From contig OZ020316.1 of the NCBI GenBank assembly GCA_963971305.1, forward strand, positions 18,060,745-18,124,744: a stretch of DNA of 64,000 nt. Direction: 5' to 3'. Made by a program: the position numbers and the translations under genes. This stretch comes from Arcuatula senhousia (Eukaryota; Mollusca; Bivalvia; Mytilida; Mytilidae). Position 1 is the stretch's first letter. Each line of letters begins with the position of its first letter. Positions 43,335-55,009 of this stretch are shown here, piece by piece. The notes beneath the pieces were generated by a model. It saw only the letters and a program-made list of their open reading frames with translations. It was not told where the DNA came from and ran no database searches.

Positions 43335-43713
43335 ATTACAATGAGATAATATAGAATGGATATGGTGAGCTGCAAAGTTAGAAAGGGGTGTCCGTGTGCC
43401 AACAGTGATGGAAATCATCTTTTTAAAGCCGTTGACACTGGAAAATCCAGCGTGGGGTTGAGCTGGAATCGAACCCATACTCTGTCATCTATGGCAACTT
43501 CGCCTGCACTGTGTCCAGCGCCCTAGACCACTAGACCACCTAGGCTAGTTAAAAATCTAGCTTTCGGTTGCATAGTTCAGCCTATCTATTTTATCAAGCC
43601 TAGGTGGATTTTCCGGTGTCAACGGCTTTAAAAAGATGATTTCCATCACTGTTGGCACACGGACACCCCTTTCTAACTTTGCAGCTCACCATATCCATTC
43701 TATATTATCTCAA
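43335..43713. repeat. Inverted pair of SINE bodies around a tRNA-like head
   Basis: 43335-43455 and 43597-43713 are reverse complements ('gagataatatagaatggata', 'ggggtgtccgtgtgccaaca', 'gattttccagtgtcaacggc'-type words). The tRNA-like head is present for the left arm only. Two copies meeting in opposite directions would produce a long hairpin RNA if transcribed. Confidence 0.75.
43453..43545 (-). repeat. tRNA-derived SINE head
   Basis: The minus strand reads 'gcctaggtggtctagtggtc' (A box) and, about 60 bases on, 'gggttcgattcc' (B box). The middle part does not fold as a normal anticodon arm by eye, so it is a SINE promoter, not a tRNA gene. Confidence 0.65.
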
Positions 43714-45054
43714 TTACTTTACAGAGCTGTGCGCAACACCATTTATATATATTAACTATTACAACGACCTGTCTTTTCAAACTTCAGCTTGTATATCCAT
43801 TTTTTTTATTTTAACAGTTCAACATTCGAAGCTGGCATTGTTGCCGCTTCAATAGACCATACCATTATACCCATATATCTAAATTGGCTAGAAGATAGGG
43901 AAACACTGAATATGTGAACGCCTGAAATCTTCATTAATGCATTGTAAATGACTGTCGGAAACTCCACAACGAAAATATTTCAGCAGCTGTCAGTGTGACC
44001 AGTGGTTGCTTATCCCTTTTTGCAATAGTTCCCTAATAAAAAAAACAGTGTATACAATTTTTAAAAAATCCTTAAATTATCAGAGCAAGACTCTTTTTTC
44101 AAGAGCTAATTTCAAAAAACAGAACAAACGACAAGTAGAAACATAAGCATTGAAAAGCATTTCTGGCTTAAAACATTCACATATAAAATGTGGCGGGGTT
44201 AAACTAGTTTTTTTTTATCGGACCTTTCGCTACTGATAATCTCCAACAAAGCACAAATTGTAAAATCACAAACAGTAAACATAGGTAAGCTAACCTTGTT
44301 GCGCATTTTTGTCACTAAATGGGAATTGACTTTAACTTTTCATCCATGTGAAAAAAATAGGTCACAGCCAGCATCGGAAGCATGCAATGTTAAAAGCATC
44401 ACAAGAAGCACCTACCATTCCAATATCATTTATGTGGCAAACTTGTCAGTAAGCGTGTTTGGATCTTAGGATCTTAACCATTCTTATGTAAGTGGATGTG
44501 GACGCCGTTAACGACACCGACGCTGGGGGCACATAAGTACTCCTCACTTTCGTGAGGTGAGCTAAAAATCAAATCAATAAAAGTTCATTCAACAAAGGAT
44601 AATCTATGACAACAAAAACAGACAAAACGTAGAGGAACTCAAAGAGAACAATAGCTGTTACTCACATCTTGTTAAAAGCATCGGTCGACATATGTAAGAA
44701 AACATGTCGATTTTTTAATTTGAAACAACAGCCAATAATTTTGGTGTAGTAAAAAATCGACAAACTTAAAAACTGTAACGTTTAGAAAAAAAAATCCAAT
44801 AAACATTTTTATTCAAAGAAATCCTAAAGTGAAGAATATTTCTACAAAAAGACCCACTGTAGATTGGATAAGGCGTCGCTACGCTTGCAAACGCTTTTAA
44901 GCGTTGGAAGGCAAGCAAAATATATGCATTGAGACAGAACTCATTTAATGGCCTCATAATAATGATTTGAAATGAAATGATTAACATAAAATTTAAAGGA
45001 AAAACTTGAGTAATTTACTAACTTTAGTCACCGTACTGTTATTAGTAACAAAAC
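43714..45054. other. AT-rich stretch with decayed repeats
   Basis: 44440-44575 resembles the tail of a bivalve repeat ('gacgccgttaacgacaccga', 'tcgtgaggtgagctaaaa'). 44850-44930 shares 'ggcgtcgctacgcttgc'-like words with 39580-39610. No gene seen. Confidence 0.4.
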
Positions 45055-45330
45055 AAAAAAGACATACCAAAGAAATTGAAAATCGCAATGGTCCTGGCAT
45101 TTAAAGAAAAATGGTGGATTAAACCAGATGTTATAGCGCCAAACCCTCGTCTTCCATTGTGATTTTAGTAGTAACCCAAAACACAAAACCGTTGTTAAAG
45201 ATAACAGGGACATTAGGTTTCATCTCAGTACAGCATCCCACCCAACACTAACCAAAACATTCACTAACCTTTTCGTCTTACATATTTTTAAAGTTTTACA
45301 CCAGTGGCTTATAACAAAGGATTTTTTTTC
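45055..45330 (+). repeat. 'gatcgcaatggtcctg' interspersed repeat, copy 2
   Basis: Reads 'aatcgcaatggtcctggcat', 'cgtcttccattgtgatttta' and 'cagtggcttataac', a diverged relative of 20545-20900. Confidence 0.55.
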
Positions 45331-45659
45331 TTTTTTAACAATGTTATAAAATAATCAAAGCACCCAAGCCTTATAAGACAAGTAAAATATATAAGTACTA
45401 AAATAAATCGTTTTTTTTTTAATCATGATATTGTCATGATTGTTAAAAGATTTTCAGAAAATGATTTTTGTTGCCGAGGAAAGGAGGTGTTTCTCGGATA
45501 AAAATGTAGAGGCAGTGTTATGAAGGTGTTTTCAAAGTTAATAAACACTGTAGCCTCTTGCCCGGGCACAAACGTATATTTCATGAATATTTAAACAATA
45601 TTAAAAAGCTTAGGATTCACAGGCATGGCAGGTATCATACACAATGAACATATTGATAT

Positions 45660-46905
45660 TTTGTAAAAAAGAGGCCCCCAAGAACCCGAATCGCTTACCT
45701 GGTATTAAAGCCATACGGGTCTTCTACCAGGGGGTCATCTGAAAACTTTGACCCATGGAGAATATGTAGAGCTTAATGAACTGAAAGTTCAAGCAAGCAA
45801 TAGATTTTCTCTATCTGCAGCAGTCTTCATTCTAGAGCAAAAACATGAAAAAACCCTGTTTTTTTTTGCCATTTAAAAGGCCATTACCTCTGAAAGGAGT
45901 CATCTGACAATTTTGTCCCAATATAGACTATTGTAGAGCTTAATCAGCTGAAGGTTCAACCAAGACACAGCTTTTCTCCATCTGCAATAGTTTTATTCTA
46001 TAGGGCAAAAATTAAAAAATGATATTTTTGACCTTTAAAGGCCCAAAATCATTAAGGGTCATCTGACAGCTTCAACCCAATTGAGACTTTAGTAGTAAGA
46101 GCTTAAAAAGCTGAATGTTTAAGCAAGCAATATATTTTCTCCATCTGCAATGGCTTTCATTCTATAGGGCAAAAAAAATGCTATTTTTGACGTTTAAAGG
46201 GCCATAACCTTTATAAGAGGTCATCTGACATCTTTGACCCAATGGCGACTTTTATAGAGCTTAATAAGCTGAACGTTTAAGCAAGTAACAGCTTTTCTCT
46301 ATCTGCAACAGTTTTCAGAGGAAAAAAACATGAAAAAGCGGTATTTTTGACCTTTTAAGGCCCAAAACCATGAAGGGTCATATGACAGCTTGTCCCAATG
46401 GAGACTTTTGTAGAGCTAAATGTAAAGAATGTTTAAGTAAGCAACAGCTTTTCTCTAAGTGCAATAGTTTTTATTCTATAGGGCAAAAATATGAAAAACG
46501 CTATTTCTGACCTTTAAAAGGCCATTACCCTGTAAGGGTTCATCTGACAGCTTCGACCCATTGAAGACTTTTGTAGAGCTTTTGATGCTGAAGAAGGAGG
46601 GTTGCATAAGAGTTTTTCTCTCTCTTATACTTTCTGATTTACAAGCCAAAAACAGTCATCTGCCTCCCTGGTCTATTTTTAGCAACAGCGGCCATGTTTT
46701 ATGACGAATCAAAAATCGAAACACAAATTTTGTGCAACACATCCCAAGGATCAATCTTGCAAAATTTCCTTAAATTATGTTCAGTAGTTACAGAGGAGAA
46801 GATTTTTGAAGAATTGTTAATTTATTGATGACGACGACAGACGACGGATGCCAAGTGATGGCTATAGCTCTCATTGACTTTTGGTCCAGGTGAGCTAAAA
46901 AGATT
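45660..46905 (+). repeat. Tandem-core repeat with units of about 160 bp, 'gaggcccccaagaacccgaa' head
   Basis: Six units with 'ggtcatctgacagcttgacc'-type words at 45734, 45898, 46057, 46219, 46376 and 46538. Head 'gaggcccccaagaacccgaa', tail 'gacgacgacagacgacggat' and 'caggtgagct'. The head and tail match 9300-10848 but the tandem core is different. Confidence 0.75.
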
Positions 46906-47660
46906 AACAAACTGGACTTGCCAGATAAAAACTATACATTTTAATATATTTTATCAAATTGGGAGCAATCGTCATTTAACATTTTCAGAATGTCCCATAC
47001 TTAATCAAAGGGAGATAACTTTTTAAGAATTATTAGGATTTTTTTTCGTTTCCTTTAATATTTCAACAAAATGAACGGTGACACTTTATTTTTTTGTCAA
47101 TTTCAAAGAGCTTCAGATAAGGAACTTTCCTTCAGATTTTGAGCTGATTCTATAGTTGAAATTTCTTCTCTGCTATATCACTATAGCTCCCCCCTTTGTT
47201 TTATATTAAAATAATGAAACTTGACCATTTTTGGAAAGGTGATAACGCCTTTTCATGAACGGTGATCCCCTCTTTTTTATGCTTTTTATTTATGCATTTA
47301 GGTATATCAATGTGCCTAAAACATAAAGTAAAATTGTAATAGCCCCTTTTACCGTTATTATGTTTTATTCTACTTTTAAGCTTCGTAGTTGCAATGATTA
47401 GTCCAGCTGGTCAATACGAGAGACTAACATGTTTTAATATCCACATGTTTCAATAAATCTAGTTTAAATTTTGATATTAAATGCAATTTAATGTATTACT
47501 TCGACATATATATTTATTATCTGCTAATAGCAAAATTTGTTCATTATGGAGCCACATTCTAACATTCTAGTGGCCAAAGGCCAAATAAAATGATGGTCAT
47601 CTTTGTAGTATCTACTTAAAATCAACATAATACAACTAATTCCGTAATTAACTAGCCGAA
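46906..47660. other. AT-rich stretch upstream of gene 2, nothing recognised
   Basis: No repeat or ORF of note. Confidence 0.4.
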
Positions 47661-47665
47661 GTGGG

Positions 47666-47673
47666 TATATATT
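47666..47673 (+). promoter_or_regulatory. TATA box of secreted gene 2
   Basis: 'tatatatt' lies 55 bases upstream of the ATG at 47721, in the same relative region as the box of gene 1. Confidence 0.55.
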
Positions 47674-47720
47674 GATATGTCAGCATTTGGATCGCGGCAC
47701 TGAAGTGGTGAAGAGTCACG

Positions 47721-47774
47721 ATGTTGTTCATATCTCTTTTGTTTGCTGTATCTATGAAAGGCATTAACAGTGAG
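47721..47774 (+). CDS. Secreted protein gene 2, exon 1 (signal peptide)
   Basis: Eighteen codons with a hydrophobic core 'LFISLLFAV', ending 'INSE' in phase 0 at GAG|GTAAGT. Same design as exon 1 of gene 1. Confidence 0.75.
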
Positions 47775-48712
47775 GTAAGTTTAACACTCCAAGCAGCACG
47801 CGTATCGATTTAATTATCTTTTTACTAACATCGCTGAATATATTTCGTACTACTTAACTGCATTATCTATGCAAAGAAGCAGCCAATCGAGTGAAGTAAT
47901 TTTTCATATGCCCAATAGGGCTAAATCCCTGAAATAAAAAGTGTATAGAAAAAAATCCTTTACGAGTAATAAAAATATTTGACTCAATGTGCCTATATAT
48001 AGTGTCAGTAAAAAATAAAGATTTTATAATATCGCAGTCTTTTTAAAAAGTGTGTTTTTAAACCGAACTTAAGAGAGTACGAAGCTGAGAAATTGACCAT
48101 TTTCGGGATCTCTGCCTTTATCCATTCAATTTCATTAAAATATTTACAACATGTTTTCTTAAAATTTGTTCAGGATAATTTAGGGAAGGTCCTTATAAAA
48201 ACCTTTTAAAAATTTTAAACAATTCTAATTACCGTATCAATGTTAAAACAGAAGAAAAAGAATCAGTGCATTTCCTATGAAAAGTCCAGAGGAGTTTTAA
48301 TTCCCGCAAAATTTTTAAGTGCTTATATCTTTAAAACTCCTAAATGTTTTTACAAACTTTTTTTCATAAAGTCTAGCTATTTTGAGCTATTCTGTCCAAT
48401 TTTATTATGTTAAAGAACTTTTACTTGCAAAAAATCTCAGGCTCGTAATATCTGTCCCTAAATGTAGTTTACCATTTAGTTGTGCAAATGATTTTTTTAT
48501 TCAATCCGACGAAGTTTTAAAACCTCAAATTGTTCGAAAAAATTCAAAATAATAACAGAAAGTTAAGGCTAAGTCACTGCAGTGTTCGATTTTTAACATT
48601 AAAAAGACTAAATTTTGATGCTCCAGCGTAAATCTGTACGTCGGGTAACTTAAAAATTTGAGTGAATACATGCCGATACAAAGCTTTAACAATCAAGTAT
48701 TTTTTTCCCCAG

Positions 48713-48875
48713 ATAATAAGACCAATGGCGGACATGGATATCAATGTGGTTTCCTTACGTCGTGAAGTGTTAGAAGATTAGAGCACTTTGGTTACACTGA
48801 AATACACCGCTCCTATGAATTCTAGTATCACACTAGACGAACAGATTTACAAATATAAATCCCGAATTATATCGA
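48713..48875 (+). pseudogene. Secreted protein gene 2, exon 2 with in-frame stop
   Basis: Bounded by 'tttttttccccag' and TCGA|GTAAGT, entering in phase 0 and leaving in phase 1 like gene 1. It starts 'IIRPMADMDINVVSLRREV', but codon 23 is TAG (48779-48781). After it the frame continues with 'STLVTLKYTAPMNSS', which aligns with 'YVYTVKFTGPADTQ' of gene 1. The stop is therefore a point change in an otherwise conserved exon. Confidence 0.75.
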
Positions 48876-49875
48876 GTAAGTTATTAACTAAAACAGACAA
48901 ACGTATTTACAAAACAATATCAATACTCGCATCGAGTGAGGTATTGTTTATCTTAGACGTTTATATTAACAAGGGGTTGCACGAATTAAGTCGTGCTAAG
49001 CATACCCACACTCGACCATTCAGAAAACAGGACGTAGATGACCGACTGACCTGGAAAGAGGAGGCACATGCTAGAGCCGTGTACCGAATTAGAAATTAAT
49101 CCCTTCAGTAGAAGCCAAAAAAATCTGTTACGAAAATTTTTCCATTTTTGACCCTAAAAATAGTCTTAGTCGGCTCTGAAAACAGGAAATAGATTACCAA
49201 TTGACCTGGAAAGGGGAGGCACAGTACAACTCATCATGCTAAAGCTGTGTACCAAATTAAAAATATATCCCTTTAGTAGAAGCTGAGAAATCTGTTGCGA
49301 AAATTTTTCCATTTTTTATCCTAAAATAGTGTAAGTCGGCTCGGAAATCTGGAAGTAGATCATCGACTGACCTGGAAAGTAGAGAAAATGTACATCTCAT
49401 CATGCTGAAGAGGTCAAGCAAATTTGAAATCAATCCCTTCAGTAGTAGTCGAGACATTGTACCGGACGGACAGACGGACGGACAAGGTGATAAGGAGTGG
49501 GGATATAATAAAACATGTCTTTGCATAAATTCTCTCCCATCATTCATGCAGGATGGTGATTTTTTGCCTCGTAATGAATTGACAACAGAGGCAAAGTATT
49601 GAAACTGCTGGCCTCGTTGCAGGCTGCTGACTTTAATATTTCTTCTCTTTTGTGGACTGTGTCGCCCACATCTATGAAAAATTTCATTATTAGAGTTCTT
49701 TTATTTTTAACTATTATTATCTTAGCTCAGTATTTTTCATGATGTACATTGAATAATAGACACTTTATATAATATCCGCGTGAAAAAAAGTTGGAGACTC
49801 AATACACATATAGTTAGATTTTGTAACAGTTCATTTTAATAAATATACACTTCACTATCAATTATTTTGTTTCAG
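48876..49875. other. Intron 2 of gene 2
   Basis: Consensus donor and acceptor (ttttgtttcag). It contains the tandem repeat at 49015-49500. The ORF at 48788-49099 is read-through of exon 2 into this intron. Confidence 0.7.
49015..49500 (+). repeat. Tandem-core repeat with units of about 170 bp in intron 2
   Basis: Three units share 'gacctggaaag(g)ggaggcac', 'gttgcgaaaatttttccat' and 'agtcggctc(t/g)gaaa'. The tail is 'ggacggacagacggacggac'. Confidence 0.75.
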
Positions 49876-50369
49876 CTAAAAGTAATGAACACGTTTTTAC
49901 AGTAAAGGTTAAATCAGAAGCAGGTGCGAGTTTGTTCCATGTCAACATTAATTCCAAAGATAAAGGTGTCGACTTGGAAGTCGTCATAGACGCAAGACCG
50001 TTTGATATATTTGAAAATAGCTTCCTAAACCAGGACTTTAAATATCAAATAGATCGCTCAATGGAAGGCGAGCTGACAAATTATTCAGTTAAAATACTAA
50101 GACCCGTTGATGTTCAGTATGAAAGAATCTTAGCTGGGATGTTTGCCGTTGATTTATATACCAGTGATGGTTTGGCAATATCATTTTCCGATGATCGGAA
50201 AAAATATTTCTATTCGCCATTTCCATCGAAAGAGGGAGGAGACTGCTATCTCAATCTGTCAGCAATCAAGAGGGATGGTGTACGCATGGAAAACTTTCGC
50301 TTTTTCATGCTTATTATTAGCAGGGTGTCGACGGATATTTTACTAACAAACTTTGTGTCTGATATTTAG
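49876..50369 (+). CDS. Secreted protein gene 2, exon 3 (main body)
   Basis: Completes the phase-1 codon and runs to TAG at 50367-50369. With the other exons the product would be 236 residues. It aligns with gene 1 at 'DKGVDLEVVIDA', 'QDFKYQIDR', 'NYSVKILRPVD' and 'IKRDGVRMENF', and has a single cysteine. The intact exon and its splice site show that the inactivation in exon 2 is recent, that the stop is an error, or that the exon is skipped (exon 2 is 163 bases, so skipping would shift the frame). Function unknown. Confidence 0.7.
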
Positions 50370-50412
50370 ACTATCATTGTCTACATTAAACAAAATATGC
50401 AAGAAAATGTAT

Positions 50413-50418
50413 AATAAA
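50413..50418 (+). terminator. Polyadenylation signal of gene 2
   Basis: AATAAA 44 bases after the stop codon. Confidence 0.6.
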
Positions 50419-50639
50419 TGACTTTTTATACATTTAATCCTGTCTTGTAATAACAAGATATAACAATAAGGGACCAGCCATTGAACTGGAAAGGGGCGGG
50501 GATTGGTTTATTGTTTTTATCTCACAATAAAAACACATTTAAAATCAAATCGATAAAAGTTTAATCAAAGAACTGACAGTGCTAATATAAGTTAACAAAT
50601 CATCATTGCTTTCATAAATTCACTCTCCTTATGACTAAA

Positions 50640-50790
50640 GTTCGCGTTGTTAATTGGTATTCAGTGGTTTTTGTTTTACTGTGTTTTATATGTTGTCTGT
50701 TTTTTTCGTCCTGTCTTTGTTCGTTGATTTTATCTCGGCCCTTTCAGATACCCCATTGGTACCACTGCTTCTTTTCATATATTAAATAAT
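50640..50790 (+). repeat. Reverse-transcriptase-element 3' end, decayed
   Basis: Shares 'gtctttgttcgttgat', 'ccccattggtaccactgctt' and GT-rich words with 22780-22930. Confidence 0.5.
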
Positions 50791-50799
50791 ATTCTATAC

Positions 50800-52639
50800 T
50801 CTGGGTCACCCTTCAGTGTTTGTACAAAAATATTGGAATTTTTTAAAATAGTTGTAAAAAAGTCAAAAAACCTACCCAGGACACTAGTTTTACCATTTCC
50901 AAGCGTTTCGCATTGTTTACAATGTAAATGGTTCACTGAGATTGAAGCTCCGCCCATTTCTAAATCCTTACGGGGAATTAACATTGTGGAAAACGCCATT
51001 ACTTAGCGCCTAGCAACAGTGGGGAGCAATTCTGTTTTCACTTGTCAATCACATGATTGGGAAGATCCGTAAATTGTCGGAAACCAATCAAATTATTCCA
51101 TTCGACGGCCAGATTTTTTGCGCATTTAATTAATGAATGGAATGGCGCGATTGACATGGATGAACCACGTGGATCCACAGGTAAGGAAAATTATGCTTTG
51201 ATAAATGTTATTTTAAAGAGGTTTGAATCGTTGCAGATGTATTTCAGACACTAGAGCTGACAGTCAGAATCTTGTAAACACGTTCTTATTTTCGTTTTTG
51301 CCGACCCGATTTGCTTCCATAAAACTAAAAGTTAAAACATTTACTCGTTGAGGTGACTGAGTCATTATTATGTGTTTTATATCACGAAACGATCATTACA
51401 TCATTGTCATGTAACTAGGTTACCGTTAATTTTGTGACTGTGTACATGAACCGTGTGGAATGCCACAGTGATGCTTCAAATCATACACATAATGTACGTG
51501 TGCCAATTGCAAGATGTCAACGTACATTGATTGTCCTATTACTAAAGTTCCAGATTAACGTTAGCCTTTTTTAAAAATATATTGTAAGTACATTGTGCAT
51601 GATGTAGCCTAGGTTTTTATTTTTTAATCAAAATAAACACAAGAAGGTAACTTGAAGACTTAAAATAGAAAAAAAAGTACATTGTATTACATGTACCTAC
51701 ATTTATAACTTGCAAATTTTATACAGCTACTTTTGGTACAAGTAACAAGTTTCTATGCTTCTACTGATGGTATCAGATATCAAATCTGTTTCACAGTTGA
51801 GTATGATACATGCACATGTAAGTGCCTCTCCTTTAGGTCATCTACTTTCTGTTTTCTGAATTGGTGAGTGGGGTATCCTTAGGTCATGGAAAAATTATTC
51901 ATAGATTCTCATCCAAATTTACTAAAATATGGGGCGGGTGGGCAGATTAATGTTTTAATTTTTTAATTTTATCCATTGATACAGACATACAAATTAACCC
52001 ATCCATGTAGTATTAGCATGAATTTGACACAATGATTCACATATCTGTACATGTACATGGTACAAGGAAAATCAACATCACATATACAAAAGTAATGTTA
52101 AAAAGAGAAGCTAGACACTTTATTTAAAAAAAAAAAAACAATGTTTCATGATCTCATAACATTTGTCATTTGTTAATTGAAATTTGAAATCCATCAATTA
52201 ATGGTAAAGGAATTAACATTGGCATCATGATAAAGTTTAAAATATATAGTTGTTTTAAATTTTTTTTGCAGCAGGAAGAAAAGACATCCAACCTCACCAT
52301 GCTCACACTGAATACATTTTGACATTGCATCATGCATGTAAGATAATTTCTTGTGAGTTTTGTTTATTTAACATTAACAACAAGATTTAATTTAAGCATG
52401 TATGTGCAATTTGAATTATAATAACATGTAAAAATAAATACATGACTAAGTCTAATATGTGATAAGATTGTTTCTTGATTTTTATACATATTTTAACATG
52501 TTTAATATTAAATGAAAGATGATGAAATTAATGAAATATTTAACTAAAAAAATATGTGCGTTTAGTTTAAACATATATATTTATTGCGAGTATCAATTCA
52601 TTGTGATTTCCTTTATCATAAGTACCAAAATTAGGTTTG
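50800..52639. other. AT-rich stretch, nothing recognised
   Basis: A 65-codon ORF at 51057-51254 has no recognisable product. Repeated 'acatgtac' words occur without clear structure. Confidence 0.4.
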
Positions 52640-52870
52640 TCGGATATCTACTTCCTGTTTACTGACATATTCAATTTTCTACATTACTAGTCAATTGTTG
52701 AAAATTCTCGTAACATTTTTTCTCAGCAAATACATATCAGAGTGACTTGAAATTTGGTATGAGAATTCAGTGTGAGGTCGTTAATTGCGAGTATCAAAAT
52801 GAGGTCTGTATAATAGCTACTTCCTGTTTACCGACATAGTTCATTTTGGGGGTAGCAGGGGTATACTGAG
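52640..52870 (-). repeat. Bivalve-type repeat fragment
   Basis: Two partial units with 'tacttcctgtttac(t/c)gacata' about 170 bases apart. The reverse complement resembles 8190-8220. Confidence 0.55.
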
Positions 52871-53738
52871 TGAGCAGTAACTCAGATTCCTTGGTTTTTT
52901 TTTAATTTGATCTACATGTAATGTTTTTACAGGTACATGTATGTGTACATACTTAGTATATCAAGTTTGTTACTTTATATTTATATGCTTTTTTTAATTT
53001 TAGTTTATTTTGATCTTTTCAGAATAAATGGAGTATTTGGAATAAAAAACTTGCTTACCACCAAAAATGCATCAGTTATGAGGCCCTCTTACCAAAAAGT
53101 ATACACAAGCAAATAACATTATACTAATAGACTTTAAATAAAATTATAAGTAAAGAAAGATAACTCTTACACATTATTAACAGAACATAATCTTGATCAG
53201 TTACATATAATTTTGAGTAATTATGTACAATAAAATGAATGGTTATAAGTTACACATTTTTTTTTATTTTGTCTCAGTTAATATTCGTTCAGTTATTGTG
53301 TTGTCATTTTTCACTAAAGTTGGTCCTTAAAGAAGTTTTGTTTGTGCATACAACGCACATGAAGTACATGTACATATGATTTTAATTGGTGCTTACTAAA
53401 ATATAGGATATCTGCATACTGATAAAGAGTAGGTATTTGCTCAGTTCTTGATTTGAAACTCAGATTTCTGATTTTTTGGAAAATTGATGTCATGGTTTTG
53501 TACAAGTATGAGGTATCAAAATGGTGTTTTCAACAATAAGTAATTTTGAATTTAATGTGTTGTATAGATAAAAAAGGTAACTTAGTAAGAATTAATAGTT
53601 GATCAATACGAATGCTGTTGAAAGTACCCCCAAAATGAGGTAACAGTAACTTGAAATGGTAACAGTAACCCAAAGTATCAGTTTACTAGATTCCATATAC
53701 AAATATGAATTAGTATTTTTTTTATTATAATACCTCAT
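52871..53738. other. AT-rich stretch, nothing recognised
   Basis: No supported feature. Confidence 0.4.
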
Positions 53739-53850
53739 GCAACAAACATGCAACTTTGTTGCGGAAGGTATAATGTTTTTGAATGGTTAGTCATGCAGTC
53801 CGTCTGTGATCATAGTTTGTGAACACAACTCCTCTGAAACTTCACAGGAA
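53739..53850 (-). repeat. Tail fragment of the repeat family at 30890-31620
   Basis: The reverse complement reads 'gtttgtgaac' / 'tgatcacagacggac' and 'ttccgcaacaaagttgca', matching the tail at 31540-31615. Confidence 0.65.
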
Positions 53851-53940
53851 AAGGGGAGAGATGGGTAGGGGTGGAAAATTTAGCCTATGTGGTGCACTAC
53901 TTTGCGGTCCAAAAAGGGGTCTTTTACTTGCATGAAGCGC
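53851..53940 (-). mobile_element. SINE-like family B fragment (copy 6)
   Basis: A 90-base fragment, 'ttcacaggaaaaggggagag' to 'cttgcatgaagcgcat', joined directly to the repeat tail at 53739-53850. Both ends are missing. Confidence 0.7.
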
Positions 53941-54054
53941 ATTGCTGCATGGCATTAGAAGTGAATTAAATAAATGTTACATTAAAACGACCAAACTGGG
54001 ATGATCAATCTCATATATCCAAGAAAAAGACGAAGCAAGGCAATAACTCACCAG

Positions 54055-54330
54055 AGAAATTAAAGATCGCAATGGTCCTGATTTTGTACATCCAGGTTTT
54101 ATGGTGCCAAACCTCCTTCTTCCATTGCGATCAAAGCACAACACGGTCGTGAGACATAAGGGATAAAGAGGTAATCATCTCAGCACAACAACCTGTCACA
54201 ATCTATTTGAAACATCACGAATCATTTCAAGTGATATGATTTTGAATTTTGCTATTAATGGCTGATATCGAAAATAAGAGACCGTGTGAGCTGCACTTTC
54301 TTATAACCCTGGTCTAAGTGAATGATACAC
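54055..54330 (+). repeat. 'gatcgcaatggtcctg' interspersed repeat, copy 3
   Basis: Reads 'gatcgcaatggtcctgattt', 'aaacctccttcttccattgc', 'taatggctgatatcg' and 'ataaccctggtcta', matching 20545-20900. Confidence 0.6.
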
Positions 54331-54364
54331 CTACCAGTTTACAACGCCAAGGCTCTTTTAACGA

Positions 54365-54565
54365 GTGAAATTTCAAGTATTTTATTTTTGGAATGACACT
54401 GCGTCCAACAGAACATACGGGGTTTATGCTTTTGTTCCGCGGGGTGTCAGTTTCGAAGCGGAGAAATTCGCAGACGGGTATGTTTATTTTCTTTTTTTTT
54501 ACGAAAACATTGCAGAGTTATTACAAAACCAATATAGCACGGAAGGTAGCAATAAACGTGGATGA
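54365..54565 (+). other. Unrecognised 66-codon ORF
   Basis: A frame rich in aromatic residues ('FYFWND', 'YVYFLFFYEN') without a signal peptide. An overlapping frame (54393-54602) is just as long, so the coding frame cannot be chosen. It lies directly after a repeat. May be chance. Confidence 0.15.
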
Positions 54566-55009
54566 CATTACAGCGTACAATGTCTATGAAACTGTTCTGT
54601 GAAGATCAAACACTCAAACATAAGTTGCAATGATGAAAAAACGATACCCCGATCAAGCTCGGATTGAGTACATGCAAACAAATACATTGCTATTGACAAA
54701 TACATGTTGTGGTCTTTGTATACGAGGATACCAACCTTATTTAAGATAAATCACCATCTACAACCAACGCTTTTTCTGAGTAATACAAAAATATAGATGT
54801 TGCGTATGGGGTGTGTGTCTTCTCTAAAAGGTGGGGTGTCGGCTCTCGTTTCATTTGAAAATGTCACCAAGCGAATTCGCTCAATTTCACCACATTTTAG
54901 CGACTTGTGACATTCAGTAAATGTTCTTGTTTATTCACTATTGAAAAAAAACATACATTATTACCGAACAAACATTTTAAGACCATATTAAATCCTTTAA
55001 TGCAATAGA

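Noticed and set aside
48788..49099. 103-codon ORF as a separate gene
   Set aside because: It is exon 2 of secreted gene 2 after its stop, read through the splice donor into the intron.
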